This document shows positions 62,756-64,000 of a stretch of 64,000 bases of DNA, piece by piece. The translations under genes and the position numbers were made by a program. The notes beneath the pieces are model-generated. The model was not told where the DNA came from, did no database searches, and worked only from the letters and a program-made list of their open reading frames with translations. How positions within the stretch are numbered: the stretch's first letter is position 1; every line of letters begins with the position of its first letter. The stretch comes from Ptiloglossa arizonensis (taxonomy: Eukaryota > Arthropoda > Insecta > Hymenoptera > Colletidae): NCBI RefSeq assembly GCF_051014685.1, contig NW_027478390.1, positions 780,501 to 844,500 on the forward strand, written 5' to 3'.

Positions 62756-64000
62756 ATTTTTGGGTTTGGTCAATCCGTTCGCGAGATATGGAGGTTTGAA
62801 GCTAAGAAATGGTTGAGAAGGCAACAAATTTTGCGCGTTTCTGCTGCTCCAAACGCGTGACCAGAAAGGCCTAGGGAAAAAATTCACATACCGTTGTAAT
62901 CGGGCGAGTTTCTACTGTCAGACGCAACAGGAATTTTTTGGTTTGGTCAATCCGTTCGCGAGATATGGGAGTCTGAAGCTAAGAAATGGTTGAGAAGACA
63001 ACAAATTTTTCGCACTTCTGCTGCCCCAAACGCTTAACCAGAAGGGCTTAGGAAAAAAATTCACATACCGTTGTGATCGGGCGAGTTTCTACTTTCAGGC
63101 GCAGCAGGAATTTTTGGGCTTGGTCAAACCGTTCGCGAGGTATGGGAGTTTGAAGCTAAGAAATGGTTGAGAAGGCAACAAATTTTTCGCAATTCTGTTG
63201 CCCCAAACGCTTAACCAGAAAGGCCTAGGGAAAAAATACACATACCTTTGTAATCGGGCGAGTTCCTTCTTTCAGACGCAACAGGAATTTTTGGGTGTGG
63301 TCAATCCGTTCGCGAGATATGGGAGTTTGAAGCTAAGAAATGGTTGACAAGACAACAAATTTTTCGCACTTCTGCTGCTCCAAACGCTTAACAAGAATGG
63401 CCTAGGGAAAAAATACACTTACCGTTGTAATCGGGCGAGTTTCTACTTTCAGACGCAGCAGGAATTTTTGGGTTTGGCCAATCCGTTCGCGAGATATGGG
63501 AGCTTGAAGCTAAGAAATGGTTGACAAGACAACAAATTTTTCGCACTTCTGCTGCTCCAAACGCTTAACAAGAATGGCCTAGGGAAAAAATACACATACC
63601 GTAGTAATCGTAAGAGTTTCTAATTTCAGACGCAGCAGGAATTCTTGGGTTTGGTCAATCCGTTCGCGAGATATAGAGGTTTGAAGCTAAGAAATGGTTG
63701 AGAAGGCAACAAATTTTTCGGGTTTCTGCTGCTCCAAACGCGTGACCAGAAAGGCCTAGGGAAAAAATACACATACCGTTGTAATCGGGCGAGTCCCTAC
63801 TGTCAGACGCAACAGGAATTTTTGGGTTGGTCAATCCGTTCGCGAGATATGGGAGTCTGAAGCTAAGAAATAGTTGAGAAGACCACAAATTTTTCGCAAT
63901 TCTGCTGCTCCAATCGCTTAACCAGAATGGCCTAGGGAAAAAACACACATACCGCTGTAATCGGTCGAGTTTGTACTATCAGACGCAACAGGAATTTTTG
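62756..64000 (+). repeat. Right-flank diverged monomers, copies of 48-49.6 kb material
   Basis: About seven monomers. 63000-63560 matches about 49030-49590 (offset 13,968 bp), sharing CTGCCCCAAACGC, CAGAAGGGCTTAGG, GTTGTGATCGGG, CAGGCGCAGCAGG, TCTGTTGCCCC, GAGTTCCTTCTTTCAG and GGGTGTGGTC. The monomer at about 63790 with GAGTCCCTACTGTCAG, AAATAGTTGAG and GAAGACCAC matches the one near 48230. The array continues past the window edge. Confidence 0.8.

Larger units (their letters stand above)
1..64000 (+). repeat. Satellite DNA array, ~177 bp monomer, head-to-tail (probable centromeric/pericentromeric satellite)
   Basis: A unit of about 177 bp recurs without interruption through the whole window, always in the same orientation, roughly 360 times. 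Landmarks present in nearly every monomer are GGTTGAGAA, TTCTGCTGCTCC, GGCCTAGG, AATCGGGCGAG, CAGGAATTTTT, CAATCCGTTCGCGAG and GAAGCTAAGAAATGG. Single-base indels give 176-178 bp variants, so distances between distant copies are not exact multiples of 177. The array starts and ends mid-monomer and so extends beyond both edges. No transposon, gene or unique sequence interrupts it. A nucleosome-sized monomer with higher-order repeats is typical of eukaryotic centromeric satellites; centromere function is an inference. I do not recognise the family. Confidence 0.97.

Noticed and set aside
63655..63948. Longest ORF in the window, 97 codons on the minus strand
   Set aside because: It spans about one and two-thirds monomers. 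Its length comes from a base lost near 63827 (GGGTTGGTC in place of GGGTTTGGTC), which shifts the frame past the usual stop. The product is the usual repeat translation.
1..64000. Numerous 61-97 codon ORFs on both strands
   Set aside because: They recur at monomer spacing with the same sequence, overlap on opposite strands, lack start context and any domain, and end at stops fixed in the repeat. They are translations of satellite DNA, not genes.
1..64000. CRISPR array
   Set aside because: There is a regular repeat period, but no repeat/spacer alternation: the entire 177 bp unit is conserved, far beyond CRISPR repeat length.
1..64000. Identity with a known plant satellite (for example Arabidopsis CEN180, Brassica CentBr) or primate alpha satellite
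   Set aside because: Length is similar, but the recalled core motifs of these families are not recognisable here. Without a database search I do not assign a family or species.
1..64000. tRNA, rRNA, promoter or terminator signals
   Set aside because: No cloverleaf, rRNA core or gene-linked hairpin is seen. Any TATA-like or A/T-rich string is part of the monomer and repeats hundreds of times.

Overview
The whole 64 kb window is one uninterrupted satellite-DNA array. A ~177 bp monomer repeats head to tail on the same strand about 360 times, from the first base (mid-monomer) to the last (mid-monomer). I see no gene, RNA gene, transposon, orientation switch or unique spacer. The consensus monomer is ~43% GC (counted on one consensus) and contains AvrII (CCTAGG) and NruI (TCGCGA) sequences. 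Apparent ORFs never exceed 97 codons and recur once per monomer; they are by-products of the repeat.

A megabase-style tandem array of nucleosome-sized monomers with higher-order repeats (HORs) fits a eukaryotic (peri)centromere. The monomer length and style suggest a plant, but I do not recognise the family and cannot name the organism; an animal source is not excluded.

Layout. (1) 1-3.77 kb: heterogeneous monomers with older duplications. (2) 3.77-29.6 kb: territory of a distinct 178 bp monomer subtype ('type A', about 29 copies), interleaved with 177 bp monomers. It contains nested segmental duplications, including a clear 6-mer (1,062 bp) and a clear 9-mer (1,591 bp) tandem duplication. 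(3) 29.6-31.6 kb: transition. (4) 31.6-42.2 kb: a HOR whose full form is 10 monomers (1,767 bp), followed by 9-, 9- and 6-monomer derivatives and then diverged 12- and 9-monomer forms. (5) 42.2-46.6 kb: mixed diverged monomers. (6) 46.6-62.75 kb: a long HOR of 19, 19 and 17 monomers (3,360, 3,359 and 3,005 bp) with near-identical copies. (7) 62.75-64 kb: diverged monomers resembling those at 48-49.6 kb.

The most interesting signals are two. First, length variants among HOR copies are whole-monomer steps with recognisable hybrid monomers, a direct record of register-preserving unequal exchange. Second, most monomers carry a sequence one base away from the mammalian CENP-B box pattern, with four exact matches, while the type A monomers have the motif disrupted. 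This superficially parallels the box-plus/box-minus monomers of primate alpha satellite. Comparisons were made by eye from aligned landmarks; no alignment or database search was run.
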